Shown here in pieces: positions 20,844 through 31,679 of a stretch of 64,000 nucleotides of DNA (positions are counted from its first letter, which is position 1; the number at the start of each line of letters is the position of its first letter). Under the pieces are notes generated by a model that was given only the letters and a program-made list of their open reading frames with translations, was not told the origin of the DNA and did no database searches. Made by a program: the position numbers and the translations under genes. This stretch comes from Nemophila menziesii (Eukaryota; Streptophyta; Magnoliopsida; Boraginales; Hydrophyllaceae), in contig JARWIR010000014.1 in NCBI GenBank assembly GCA_029959085.1, positions 11,144,001 through 11,208,000 of the forward strand, given 5' to 3'.

Positions 20844-22281
20844 ACGGTCTAGAGCTTGTGCTATCTGTGTGCTGTCTATAGCTCCTTCTTGCGGATACTG
20901 AGGTTAAGCTTTCTGATCTAAAGTATCGGTATAGGCGTCTTGAGCAGGTTGTTGTGGAGGAGCCGGTCTATTCTGATATTGATTTTGGTACTGACCTCTC
21001 TGTTGGTAAGAGTTGTTCTGGGGGCGCGGTTGATAATGACCAGGATTAGCAGCCCCTTGTGGATTTGAATACTGCATACCCGGATGGTTGCGGTTGCCCC
21101 ATCGGTTGGATATAAAGTACACAGATTGCGGATTTGCTTCGCACTCTTCCCATGAATGATCGTTAACTCCACATTGTTGACAACCTTGTGCCTCTTGAAC
21201 TACCTTTGTTGCGGCTATATTCTTCTCCATCGCGATTTTCAGCTCCTTGATTTGATTTTCTAAAGAGGATATTTGAGCTGAGTTCGCAGTTTCTGCATCA
21301 AAAACGAAGCATTCCTCGGGTCTTTGCTACAGAAGCTCGCGTTGAAGGCCAACTTCTTTCTTGTTCCATAATATTCTCTAACACCTCGGAAGCTTCATTG
21401 TGATTCATGGACACAAAATTACCCTTTCCAATGTTATCCACCTTTTCTCTACCTTTATCATTAAGACCTTCATAGAACATAGCAAGTTGTAGAGCAGGTG
21501 TGTAACCATGGAGCGGACATCTAGTTAATTTTTGTTGAAACCTTGTCCATGCTTCTCCCACTGTTTCTCCATCTTCTTGGCAAAATCTTGCAAGCTCGGT
21601 TTGATCTTTAAGTCTCATGCTCTTCGGATAAAATCGGTTAAAGAATGCAGCTTGAAGTTCTCTCCAAGAATGAATGGTTCCATGTGGTTGTATCTCTAGC
21701 CAATCGCTAGCTCTTCCGGTCAAGAAAAACGAAAACATATGACAATACAGTTGCTCGCGTGTAATGCCCGGAGTAATGTAGGCATCACAAATCTGCATAA
21801 ACTTCTGAATCGCTTTTACCGGATCTTGAATAGTTGTACCAGTATAGAGTCTGAAACTTTGAAATTGACTAAGCATACCCGGATCGGGTATAAATTTGAT
21901 ATTCGGAATCTCAGGAGGGCGGTAACCGATGGGTTGAACATGGAATGGTATGTTAAGGCCAGGTAGATCTTGTTCAACTCGGTTCTGTTGATTATTAAGG
22001 TTATTCCCATTACCTCCTCCTGCTGGTAGCTGTACTCCTTCTTGTCCACCAAGTGGTAGCTCTTGTTGTTGTCCACCTTGGTTATTCTGCACTCCACCGA
22101 GTGGTGGTCCAAGTATTGGATCTTGTTGCAATCCTCCTCCTGGTAATTGTTGTCCTCCTCCAACTGGTGGATCTCGTTGGGATGCCATAACTCTTCTCAA
22201 GGCTCTTTCCTCACGAAATCGTTTGTTGTAAGGTCTGAAGCTCCTCTCAGGCTCCGATAAGGGAGGCCAAGAATTAAACAC
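20844..22281 (-). pseudogene. gag: Element B gag, one frameshift and one stop (copy 1)
   Basis: The ORF at 22281-21298 (327 codons) starts MFNSWPPLSEPERSF and has a Q/G/P-rich region (residues 35-105). The gag domain follows: FIPDPGMLSQFQSFRLY, DPVKAIQKFMQICDAYI, GRASDWLEIQPHGTIHSWRELQAAFFNRFYP and TRFQQKLTRCPLHG. A single-base shift near 21320-21340 ends it; in the other frame gag continues as CFVFDAETANSAQ into the ORF at 21230-20904, with zinc knuckle CQQCGVNDHSWEEC (21180-21139). A TAA near 20904 then precedes the fusion ORF. Both breaks are shared by the duplicated copy, so they predate the duplication. Confidence 0.85.
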
Positions 22282-22423
22282 TGTGAAACCTGAAAAAGAC
22301 TAAAGCAAACCACAAGCGTAAATCTGGAAAAATAAAAATTAAAACTAAAGTAAAACTGAAAAGTAAAAACTAATTAAAAACTAAAACTCGAAATAGATAA
22401 CCCACACGCTAACAAGACACAAA
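22282..22423 (-). other. Leader between PBS and gag of element B
   Basis: Untranslated, A-rich, no features beyond a weak AAACTAAAGTAAAACTGAAAA repeat-like run. Confidence 0.45.
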
Positions 22424-22441
22424 TCCCCGGCAGCGGCGCCA
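22424..22441 (-). promoter_or_regulatory. Primer-binding site of element B
   Basis: The sense strand reads TGGCGCCGCTGCCGGGGA, tRNA-Asp type, 17/18, identical to the PBS of element C. It lies six bases from the LTR edge. Confidence 0.92.
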
Positions 22442-22447
22442 AAAACT

Positions 22448-23979
22448 TGGTGTCGCCTAGGGTGTGATAAAAATAAGATCAAATTAAGTATGGAAAACTA
22501 TGCACTCTCACCCTAGACAGGCACAGTACTACAAGTATTACAGGACGTATGCAAGTTTTAATGATAAGTAGAGTTCGTTCTCAGGGACTTAAGTGTGTTA
22601 ATCGCGTAGGAAACAATGACGAGTAAAAGTAAATAATTAAAAGACAGAAAGTAAAGCAAATAGATTTCGAAAATAGCAATTAAAACTAAGAAAATAAAGA
22701 CAATAAAGTAAAAGATTAAGAAATATGAGATGAGAAGTATAGCTTAGGTTTTGCTAGTATGCACTAATCCTTCTAATTCTATCTATAAATCTAGTTCATA
22801 AGGGAGAATATTAGCTCTTGGTAATACTTAGTCAGGATTCTATATTCCCCAATCTTGGACCTTGCGAGCGACTAAGGGGGCTACGGCACAACCAAGACGA
22901 GGACTCAAATAGGGTTATCAAACGCCACTAAGGCCCTATCCAGCACACTACAATCAATTGGTGATATGGTGGTTAAAACAAACCCTAATGACTATCTAGT
23001 TAGAAGTATGTTTTGTCAGAACTGCTATCGACACTAGAATATTATGTGGTGGTTCAATAGGTAAACACCCAGTTACGGTGACCATCTAACTACTCTTAAA
23101 ACAATCCTAAAGTGATCAATTCTAGGAAAGACAGTAAATCAAAACACATAAGCAAATATAAAGTAAGTAGCTAATATCAGATTAAAACATATAATTCCCA
23201 AAGAAACTTAGATAGAAGAATTAGAATTCATAGATTATACATATGCAAAACCCAAGCTATGGGAGGTTTAGTTCATACCTGAAGGAAATAAACTAAAAGA
23301 AATTACAAAAGACATCATCTTGCTCTCTACAATAAACTGGAAGAATAAAACCTTAAGAACTAATTACTATGAGGCAAGGATGATTTACAAGTGATATAAG
23401 GGTGTATTTATAGGTGTTTAGAAGACTTAATTCGTTTTCTTGAGGAATAGTTAAGGTAATGGACTTTTAGCCCAACTCAAATTCGTATGGAAATAAAGAT
23501 AAACACTGCTGCACCGTTTTGAGCGTATCTTCTTCGTTATTGGTCCGATTTTGCTCCACAAGATACCAAAAGAATCACAACAAAATTATCTAGGCCCTTT
23601 AGAAGGAAATCTCCAAATTCGGCCTATTTCTTAGGTAAAAACACTAATCTTTAGACGAGTGTGCAGAATCCCAGATTTAGGCAGCTTTTCCTTTTCCATC
23701 TTTTTAGCTTTTATTTTCTTTTCTCCAATTACCATGCTAATCTCTTTCCATAAGTTGTTGTCTTTGACTTGGACTCTAATTAATCTCCATAATTATCTTT
23801 AAAGCTACACACTAAATAAACAATTAAACCCAATACGCTCTAAAAATATTATTTCTACAAATCAAGACACAAAATAGGAAAGTGCACTAAAACTCAAGAA
23901 AATCGACATTATTGACTTCTAAAACACTAAAAATGATGTCTCATCTTAACATAAATCTATCACAAATGAGGAGACATCA
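22448..23979 (-). repeat. 5' LTR of element B, copy 1
   Basis: 1,532 bp with edges TGGTGTCGCC and GAGACATCA on the + strand. TATAAATA (sense) at 23405-23412; edge dyad 23934-23979; U5 dyad CTAGGGTG / CACCCTAG at 22457-22464 and 22509-22516. The LTR stays recombination-competent in principle: its partner at 14031 is about 98.8% identical by eye. Confidence 0.93.
23405..23412 (-). promoter_or_regulatory. TATA box of element B 5' LTR
   Basis: TATAAATA in the sense direction, within CCTATAAATACACC, identical in the 3' LTR. Transcription would run leftwards into gag. Confidence 0.65.
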
Positions 23980-25993
23980 CAGGCCAAAAGGGCAACTCCC
24001 AAGTGATACTATTGCAACTCGAGATGATGCTTGTCATGCAGTTGAATTGCGAAGTGGAAAAAAACTACCTCCACCTAGAAGAGAACCAGAACCAATCCCT
24101 ATTCCAGAAAAGGGGGGAGACAAAACAACAGAAGATAAGGTAGAAGAGGTAGTTGAACCAGAGGGTGTCCAAACCAAAACACCCGAAAAGAAGAACAGCT
24201 CAGTGGAACTTAATACACGCCCTCCACCACCATACCCTTCACGTGTCAGAAAAAAGGACAATGACCAAGAATTCAAGAAGTTCGTTGACATTGTGAGCAA
24301 GTTAGATATTAATATGCCGTTTGTAGAAGCTCTCAAGAGAATGCCGAAATATCTAAAATTCATGAAGGACATTCTTTCTAACAAACGAAGTATAGAAACT
24401 GGGGAAACAATTGGATTGCATATGGAGTGTAGTGATATTTGTCAAAACAAGTTACCACCAAAGCTAGAAGATCCCAGAAGTTTTACTATTCCCATTGGCA
24501 TTGGAGACAGTTGGACCGGGAAAGCATTATGTGATCTAGGCGCGAGTATTAATCTCATGCCAAGATCCCTATTCGAGAAGCTTAATATAGGAGAGGTAGT
24601 ACCCAATTCTGTGGTATTACAAATGGCGGATCGCTCCCTCTCCCGACCAGTAGTTAAAATAGAAGATGTTTTAGTTAAAGCTGGTACTTTTATTTTTCCT
24701 TGTGATTTTATTATTCTTGACTACGACGCGGATAAGAATGTCCCCATCATCTTGGGAAGACCATTCTTAGCCACGGGGCGTACACTAATAGATGTTGAGA
24801 ATGGTGAGTTGATCATGAGGGTACAAGACGAACAGGTACGATTCAATGTGTTTAAGGCTATGAAGTTACCAAAGTCGAAAGATGAATGTTTCAAAATAGA
24901 TGTCATCGGAAAAATCACACAAGAAGTCTTCAATGAAGCTACCTTAGATGATGATCTTGATGAGGCCTTAGCACTTGAATCACAAGAGGAAAACGAGATT
25001 CCCCCCGACGAAGTTGCTGCATTAGGATCAAATATACGAGAACTACTTCGAGAATCAGGTGACATAGAACCTATAAAGCAACTATCCATAATATGTCCAC
25101 CTATTCTCGAAGAAAAACCGCTTCCAGATCATCTACCCTATGCATATTTAGGTACGAACAAAACTTTGTCTGTTATTACTTCTGCTAACCTTTCAGGTCT
25201 TCAAGAGGAGAAGCTCCTTCATGTGCTTCGCGCTAACATAGAAGCAATCAGATGGACTATTGCTGACATCAAGGGAATCAGTCCTTCCGTTTGCAAACAC
25301 AAAATCATTCTTGAGAACGAAGGTGGGCGATCTATAGAGGGGCAAAGAAGACTCATGCCAGCTATGGAAGAAGTGGTAAGGAAGGAGGTAATCAAGTTAC
25401 TAGAGGCAGGAATTATTTATCCGATTGCTAGCAGTGATTGGGTTGGTCCAGTGCAATGTGTTCCAAAGAAAGGAGATATTACTACCATCCTTAATGATCA
25501 AGGTGAAGCCATACCATCAAGAACAGTTGTGGGGTGGCGAGTATGCTTGGATTACCGAAGACTCAATAAAGCTACAAAGAAATATCACTTCCCGCTACCA
25601 TTAATTGATCAGATGCTAGACAAACTCGCAGGGAGAGAATATTATCGTTTCTTAGACGGATATTTGGGTTATAATCAGATTTGTGTGGATCCCCTTGATC
25701 AACACAAAACAACTTTTACTTGTCCGTTTGGCACATTTTCTTATAGAAGGATGCCGTTTGGTTTATGTAATGCACCTGCCATGTTCCAGAGGTGCACGAT
25801 GGCTATATTTTGGGACATGATTGATAAATATTTGGAGGTTTTTATGGATGATTTTTCGGTGTTTGGAGATAGTTTTGATGATTGTTTGAATAATCTTGAG
25901 AAAGTCCTTGTGAGATGTAAAGAAAAAGATCTTGTGCTTAACTGGGAAAAATGCCACTTCATGGTTCAAGAGGGAATTGTGTTGGGACATAAA
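23980..25993 (+). pseudogene. pol: Element C gag end, protease and RT, cut at the duplication junction (copy 1)
   Basis: Element C resumes at the duplicated CAGGC. An open frame runs from inside LTR B (23912) to 26038, but the first ~23 residues are LTR-derived and the last ~15 come from beyond the junction. True content: proline-rich RSGKKLPPPRREP; protease with LCDLGASINLMP near 24530-24565 and VPIILGRPFLATGRTLIDVEN; a linker with PLPDHLPYAYLG and RWTIADIKGISPS; RT with VCLDYRRLNKATKKYHFPLP and the catalytic FMDD at 25841-25852; and the start of the RT/RNase H connection. No stop interrupts it, so this is well-preserved pol, but RNase H and integrase are lost here. Confidence 0.85.
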
Positions 25994-26003
25994 CGTATTT
26001 TCT
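25984..26003. other. Junction of the ~29.85-kb tandem duplication
   Basis: Up to GGGACATAAA (25993) copy 1 matches copy 2 (ending 55838); the next bases are unrelated (CGTATTTTC here, GTTTCGAAG in copy 2). Only in copy 2 does C's RT gene continue. In a simple tandem duplication this is where the right end of one unit was joined to the left end of the next. Confidence 0.75.
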
Positions 26004-26375
26004 ATAAATTTCAAACTTTTTTTTATATTGGATTATGATTATGTATTAGTTGCTATAAGATATGATCAGGTATATTTTTTGATTATCTAGTTAATTATTA
26101 AGTGTAAATCATGCATATGTTCATTTATTTCTATTATCTTCTCATATATTTTTGTATTTTTGTAGTTAATTATATGAATTTATTTATTTATTTATTGTGT
26201 TGTTATTTTATTTATTTATTGGTTTGTAATTTTATCCATTTATTGGTTTCTAATTTTTATTATGTTATTTATTGTGTTGTAATTTTTATTCATTTTACTA
26301 ATTGGGTTGTAATAATTATTTATTTTATTTTCATATGAATGTAGTTGTCTAGTTATATAAAATCGTTGCTAAGAG
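25994..26375. other. AT-rich low-complexity stretch at the start of the duplicated unit
   Basis: Very AT-rich with reiterated TTTATTTATT and a loose GTGTTGTAATTTTATTCATTTATTGG motif (26190-26310). It may be 5' non-coding DNA of the CACTA remnant that follows. The 75-codon hydrophobic frame at 26111-26338 is a compositional artefact. Confidence 0.5.
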
Positions 26376-27040
26376 ATGGCTTCGGGTATGGATAAGAGTT
26401 GGATCATTACGAAGAATTATCTCACGCCAGAATATATTTTTGGGGTTTTGGAATTTGTCAAATATGTTGAAAAACAAGATGATTATACTGGTTATATGTC
26501 TTGTCCGTGTAACTATTGTAAAAATAATCGTCGAATACCCACCCAGGAGGCTGGGGCCACCTTTGAAAAAAGGGGTTTATGTATACGTATCAGGTTTGGA
26601 CAAAACACGATGAAAAGTTGATAATATCCAAAGAAAATCCTATGCCGAATATAGATAATGAAATGCATGAAGTTTATGACGCTGTGAGACACGGTTACGA
26701 TGTTGGTGGACATCAGGGTGACACCAAAATGAGAGACGCAAATATTCCAAGTCGGAGCAGTTTCGAAAAACTATTCGACGAATTGGAGACATAATTATAT
26801 CCTGGTTGTACAGCTATGAGTTCCTTGAACTTCATTGTCCAAGCGTATGCACGTGAAAGTAAAGAACAAGTGGACTAACGCATCATTCACCGAGCTACTG
26901 GAGTTGGTTGATCGTATTTTACCCAAACCTCACATTTTACCCGATTATTATGATGCATGCAACAAGAAGTTGAAAAGTATTGGTGTGGGTTACAATACTA
27001 TCAAAGTTTGTCCTAATGATTGCGCTTTTTTTAATCATAC
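26376..27040 (+). pseudogene. CACTA (En/Spm) transposase N-terminal remnant, TNP2-like
   Basis: The + strand encodes MDKSWIITKNYLTPEYIFGV...YMSCPCNYCKN, the 'transposase-associated' domain found at the start of plant CACTA transposases. A frameshift near 26585 moves the reading to YQVWTKHDEK and RSSFEKLFDELE, then comes a stop (26792). Another frame carries the TNP2 signature LHVKVKNKWTNASFTELLEL-like, LPDYYDACNKKLKSIGVGYN and ICPNDCAFF-like text (26835-27035). The rest of the transposase and the CACTA termini are missing. At least two frameshifts and a stop make it dead. It is DNA-transposon sequence, unlike everything around it. Confidence 0.8.
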
Positions 27041-27055
27041 AATAGAAAAGGTTGT

Positions 27056-27392
27056 AACTTCTCACTAGTCATAAACAAAAATATTATACAATAGAAATTT
27101 TTTCAATTTCATTTTTAAAATCAAAACTAGAACTTTCTTTTTAATGTAAAATTCTAACAAGATCTACCTTAAAACTACAAAAACAAAGAAAAATTAAAAA
27201 ATGAAAATACCTTCATATTCCAGCACCTGTAATTTTTCAAACTTATATTTTTTTTGATTTAATATAAATATATAACTAGAATTGAAACAAGCTCCACGAA
27301 AAGCTGCTTACATTTATTTTGAAGTGAACTTTACTAGATAAGCACTCACTACTTATCCATAAAAAGGTTTTGTTTATGACTAGAGAGAAGTT
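27056..27392. repeat. Inverted-repeat element, 337 bp, possible MITE
   Basis: AACTTCTCACTAGTCATAAACAAAA at 27056-27080 is matched by its reverse complement at 27368-27392 with 24 of 25 bases identical (text given here is the arm). The interior is AT-rich and non-coding. It starts about 20 bases after the TNP2-like coding stops. I cannot see a flanking target duplication (AGGTTGT against CATTAAG), so a MITE call is tentative; it could be an internal CACTA dyad. Confidence 0.5.
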
Positions 27393-27689
27393 CATTAAGA
27401 ATGATGAGATGTTGAATTTTCATATGATAACTTATAAGATTCTTGAGACAAAAATATCACAAAAGGCAAACCCGTAACAAATCTAACCCCAAGGTCAACT
27501 CCTGGGAAATGCTAATATTACGGGAAACAACGAGACATGTAAACGATAGAAATAAGAAGTAGGAAAAACTATTCCCTCCCTTAGTGGTTGATAAAAAGAT
27601 ATTTGTCTTCAATTCATAAAAGTTGAACAAGAGGTGATTGAGTCGGTAGGTTAAAATGCTAATCTTGTCAAGTGACCAGAGAAACAAAA
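27393..27689. other. Unassigned spacer before element A
   Basis: Nothing recognisable. The 76-codon minus-strand frame at 27687-27457 has no family motif. Confidence 0.4.
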
Positions 27690-28530
27690 GAAGAAGGTTA
27701 TGATAGTTCCAAAAGATATTTGTCCACCTCCTCCGTACCGATCATGCATGCAAAAGAAGAACAATGCTAAGGACTACAAGAAATTCGTGAACTTGTTTGG
27801 GAAGTTACATATAATTTTGTTGTTTGTAGAGGACATCCAATGTATTACAAAGTACCTCAAGTTCATGATGGATGATCTCTAATACAAATGAAAATATGAG
27901 AAAGGTGAGATAGTTGGGTGTATTGAAATTTGCCGAAGAAAGTTGCTACCAAAGTTGAAAGACAATGAAAGTTTAAACATTATTATCTCCATCGGTGAAA
28001 GGTGGACATGTAAAACATTGTGTTATATATGCATGAATCTTAATGTCATGTCTCATTCACTACTTGATAGATTTAACACAAAGAGAAGGAGGCCCACTAC
28101 CGCGAGATTGTAATTAATCGATAGGTACATCTCTCAACCAAAGGGTAGGATTTAATAAGTTCTTTTTAAAGGCATGTAATTTTATATTAACATGTCATTT
28201 ATTTATTCTTGAGTATGAAGTAGCTAATAATGTCCCTATCATCACAGGGCGACAATTATTCGCCACAGGCATACTATAATTGATCGTTTGTAATTGTAAT
28301 ATGTTAATGAGAGTGAAATACAAAGAGATCAAATTCAATGAGTTCAAGGCGGTGAATTTTCTCTATATTCAGGATGATTGTTTATGCATGGACTTCATCG
28401 ATCACGTCACACAAGAGGTAATTGATGAACCAAAATTTAATGATATCTTGCAGGTCTCCTTAACTCTTAATATGCTTGAGTTGCACGAGGAGATAGTAGA
28501 GGTATTAGCGGTTCTCAATTAATAAAATGG
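27690..28530 (+). pseudogene. pol: Element A gag end and protease remnant
   Basis: 27700-27882 encodes CPPPPYRSCMQKKNNAKDYKKF and VEDIQCITKYLKFMMDDL, aligning with the proline-rich gag end of element C at 24220-24370. Protease scraps follow: LCYICMNLNVMSHSLL-like text near 28015-28060, where the catalytic D-L-G-A is lost, then FICLEYEVANNVPIIT-like text near 28200-28240 and a linker (28280-28522). Every frame is broken. This is by far the most decayed element in the window, so it is probably the oldest. Confidence 0.75.
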
Positions 28531-29560
28531 AAGACCGGCAGCGAGAGGATATGAACGACTCTAATGATTGAATATTATTGAGCCGATAGAAAAGCCTTCC
28601 ATTGAATCTCCACCCGAGTTGGAGGAGAAATAACTTCCTTAACATTTGAGGTATTATTATTTAGGTAATAATAATACTTCCTTATTTATGATTGTCTCTG
28701 ATGATTTGATATGTCCTCAAGAAGACAAGGTATTGCGTGTTCTTTGAGCTAACAAATAATCAATTGGATGGACTATTGCAGACATCAAGGATAGTAGTCC
28801 AACCTTTTATAAACATAGTATCATCTTTGAATATGATATTAAAAGGGTAGAGTGAAGGTCATATGTGACTCATGCTAGTTATGAAGTAAGTGGTAAGGAA
28901 ACAAGTGATCAAGTTGATAGACGTACTGATCATCTTCTTAGTTTCAAATAGTGTATGGCTGAGTCTGGTGCAATGTGTGCCGAAGAAAGGAGTAATAACC
29001 ATCATGATCAATGATTATAATGAAACCATACCCTTGAAAAACGTTATGGGGGTGGGGAGTGTGTATAGACTATATCAAGATTGATAAAGTGACCTAGAAG
29101 GACCCGTTTCTATTGTCATTCATTGATCAAATGTTAGGCAAGCTTGCAAGTAGAGACTAATATTGCTTCATTAATGGTTATTTGGGGTACAATAAGATTT
29201 GTATGGATCCCGTAGATCAACACATGACACTATTGTAACTTTCATTCAACACCTTTTTTATCCAAAGGATTCTGTTTGGCTTCCGCAACGCACTTGGCAC
29301 ATTTCATCATTGTATGGTGGCAATTTTATGGGACATGATCAATAATTTTTCGAAGTGTTCATGGGTGACTCCTCGTTGTTTGTTGAAGACTTTGATAAGT
29401 GTATTTGGAAACTCAAGAATATATTAATCAGTTGTTAAGATAAGTGTCACTTCATGGTTTGAAAAAGGATCATTGTAGGAAATAAGATATATAGAAAAGG
29501 TATGTAGGTTGATCTCGCAAAGATCAAGGTAATTAAAACATTACCACTTCTAGTTTCTGT
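28531..29560 (+). pseudogene. pol: Element A reverse transcriptase remnant
   Basis: The + strand shows MDYCRHQG-like linker debris, VRKQVIKLIDVLIIF (28890 on), VQCVPKKGVITIMIND, then FIDQMLGKLASRD, FINGYLGYNKICMDPVDQH and AILWDMINNF. The catalytic box is FMGD at 29358-29369 instead of FMDD, so one of the two metal-binding aspartates is gone. Several stops occur as well. Confidence 0.8.
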
Positions 29561-30000
29561 TAAGGTGTTAGGATTTTCTTGGTTCATGTGGGTGTGTACC
29601 ACCGTATTATCAAATACTTCAATAAGGTTTCCAATCTAATTAGCATCCTACTTGACAAGGATATCACCTTCCAAGTAGATGATGAATGCATGATGACATT
29701 CTTGGCCATTAAAGAAAAGCTCATCTCAATACCAAGTCCGAGTCCTACTGATTGGAGTCTCCCATGTGAGGTAATGTGTGATACGATTGATTTAACTTTG
29801 GGTCCCGTATTGGGTCAACACAAAGAAAAGGTATTTCGTACTAAACACTACGATAGTAAGACATTTTCAGGGGCACAACTAAGTTGTATGGCGACCGAGA
29901 AGGAGTTACTGGTCGTTGTATATGTTATTGATAAATTTTGTTCCTATCTTTTTTGGATGAAGGTAATGGTATACATGGATAGGTCCTCAATAATATAACT
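29561..30000 (+). pseudogene. pol: Element A RNase H remnant
   Basis: A 139-codon open stretch (29579-29998) reads HVGVYHRIIKYFNKVSNLISILLDKDITFQVDDECM, then MCDTIDLTLGPVLGQHKEKVF, TEKELLVVVYVIDKFCSYLF and VYMDRSS. This is the RT connection and RNase H. The catalytic V-x-x-DASD and TDHS aspartates are altered (CDTID, MDRS). The duplicated copy begins inside it at position 1 of the window. Confidence 0.8.
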
Positions 30001-31450
30001 CATTAAGAATAAAGACAAGACAACCCGTCTTATTTGTTAGGTACTTCTTTTGCAAGATTTTGACTTATATATTCTATATCAAAAGGAGTCCGAGAATAAA
30101 GTAATTATATTTTATCTCGCCTCAAAATCTTTGTAATCAAGACTAAACCTGAGTGGGTCAACGAGGTACTCCCTGATGAACAAATATTTGGTTTGAATAA
30201 TACTATTACTCCATGGATTGCAGATATTGTGAACTTCATAATTAATGGATTATCCCCTCATAATCCAATCCATAACAAAGAAAAAGGTTGATCCACCGAA
30301 CAAAGCAATACTTTTGTAGTGATCAAATGGTACGAAGATGCATATCGAAGAATGAGATTCTTTTAGTCTTTGCAAGTTGTCATGGATCAACTTATGGAGG
30401 TCTCTCAAAGTGTAATAGAACAACACCAATATTTCTTTAATCTGGGTTCTATTGAACAACCATCAATAAGTATTTCCATGAGTATGCGAAGAAATGAAAA
30501 AGAATCCAAATCACTGGCAATTTATCCAAGAGGGACGAGATGCCACTCAATAACTTGCTCGAAGTATAGATTTTTGATGTATAAAGTATTTGTTTATAGG
30601 ACCATTTATGTCATCCCATGGTGATAAATATATATTACTAGATTTGGATTACGTATCAAAGTATGTTCAAGCCCTGGAACTACCGATTAATGATTCATGA
30701 GTGGTGATCAAGTGTTTGAAGTCACACATATTCACGAGACATGGAACTCTGAGTTTTATCATTAGTGACAAAGGGACACATTTTGTGATAAAGTACTTGA
30801 AACATGTGTTCTTCAAGTATGGGGTAGACACCGGCTCTCCATCTCATATTATACGCAAGAAACAAGCAAGATATGGTCTCTAACCAGAAGATAGAGTCCA
30901 TTATTGAGAAGACTATGGGACCTCAGAGGAAGGATTTGCCAACAGAAATTAACGATGAACTATGAGCCTATTAACCATCATTTAAAATATGTGGGGTGGT
31001 ACATCACCATATCGAATGGTGTACGATAATGCATAAATATCCCTCTCAAACATGAATAGGGTGTTATTAAGTTATCAAAGAGTTTAAATTAGACATGAAA
31101 TTAGATGGTGAACGAAGGATGATGCAACTCAATGAGTTGTATGAGTTTATATAACATACGTATTAGGATACCAAAATTTAGAAAGAGAAGACACATAAGT
31201 GAAATTATAACTAAATTTATACTAAAGTAGAACTCAAAGTTAAAAAATTATCTGGGATAATTGAGGTCTAGCTCATATAGGCTTACGAAAGTCACACCTC
31301 ATGAATATATTGAAGTAGAACACTAACTGATAATTGGAAATTCATGGTGAGCGGTTATCGGTTAAAAACATACTATAAAAGAAAAGATGTGAAGCAAATG
31401 GAGGTGATTTACATCTTGGAGACCGAGTGAAACTTGAGTTAACACGTCAT
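30001..31450 (+). pseudogene. pol: Element A integrase remnant (copy 2)
   Basis: Same sequence as 153-1600, with only a few substitutions (for example C to T near 30437). Integrase core scrap LSFIISDKGTHF lies at about 30750-30790, and the MQLNELYEF scrap near 31121. Broken by stops in all frames. Confidence 0.75.
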
Positions 31451-31679
31451 ACTAGAACGACCTTAAAAAAAACTTAATTACCATATGCAATTCCTTACAG
31501 ATTTTTTATAAACATCTATCTTCAATTCTTTAGTTTATATATGATTCCAAGAAGATCGACAATATGGAGTTAGTGGTTAGACAGTTACACGTGCACTTCA
31601 TAGGATGCAATATCTCAAATTTCACTTGTGATGCCATATGTAAAATCTAAAGATAAGAATTTATGATGTTGTTGATGTC

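Larger units (their letters stand above)
14031..23979 (-). mobile_element. Element B: complete-ended, non-autonomous Athila-like element (copy 1)
   Basis: A 9,949-bp element in minus orientation. Sense order: 5' LTR (23979-22448), PBS, gag, gag-protease/integrase-tail fusion, GC-rich repeat array, leader, extra ORF, structured 3' untranslated region, PPT and 3' LTR (15552-14031). RT, RNase H and the integrase core are absent, so movement would need enzymes from a relative. The two LTRs differ at roughly 18 positions plus a 10-bp indel, about 1.2% by eye, so the insertion is fairly young but much older than the tandem duplication. Confidence 0.93.
11501..25993 (+). mobile_element. Element C: Athila-like element, split by B and cut by the duplication junction (copy 1)
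   Basis: Order on the + strand: 5' LTR, PBS, decayed gag, [element B inserted 14031-23979 with CAGGC target duplication], then gag end, protease and RT. At 25993 the sequence leaves C abruptly and becomes AT-rich unrelated DNA; the second copy shows that C should continue. The 5' LTR interrupts the minisatellite. No 3' LTR is present in this copy. Confidence 0.88.

Noticed and set aside
23912..23979. ATG at 23912 as the start of a 708-codon gene (and 53757 for the 763-codon one)
   Set aside because: The first ~23 codons are LTR of element B read antisense. Real element C coding begins at the target duplication (23980, 53825).
26111..26338. 75-codon hydrophobic ORF
   Set aside because: Produced by reiterated TTTATTTATT; low complexity only.
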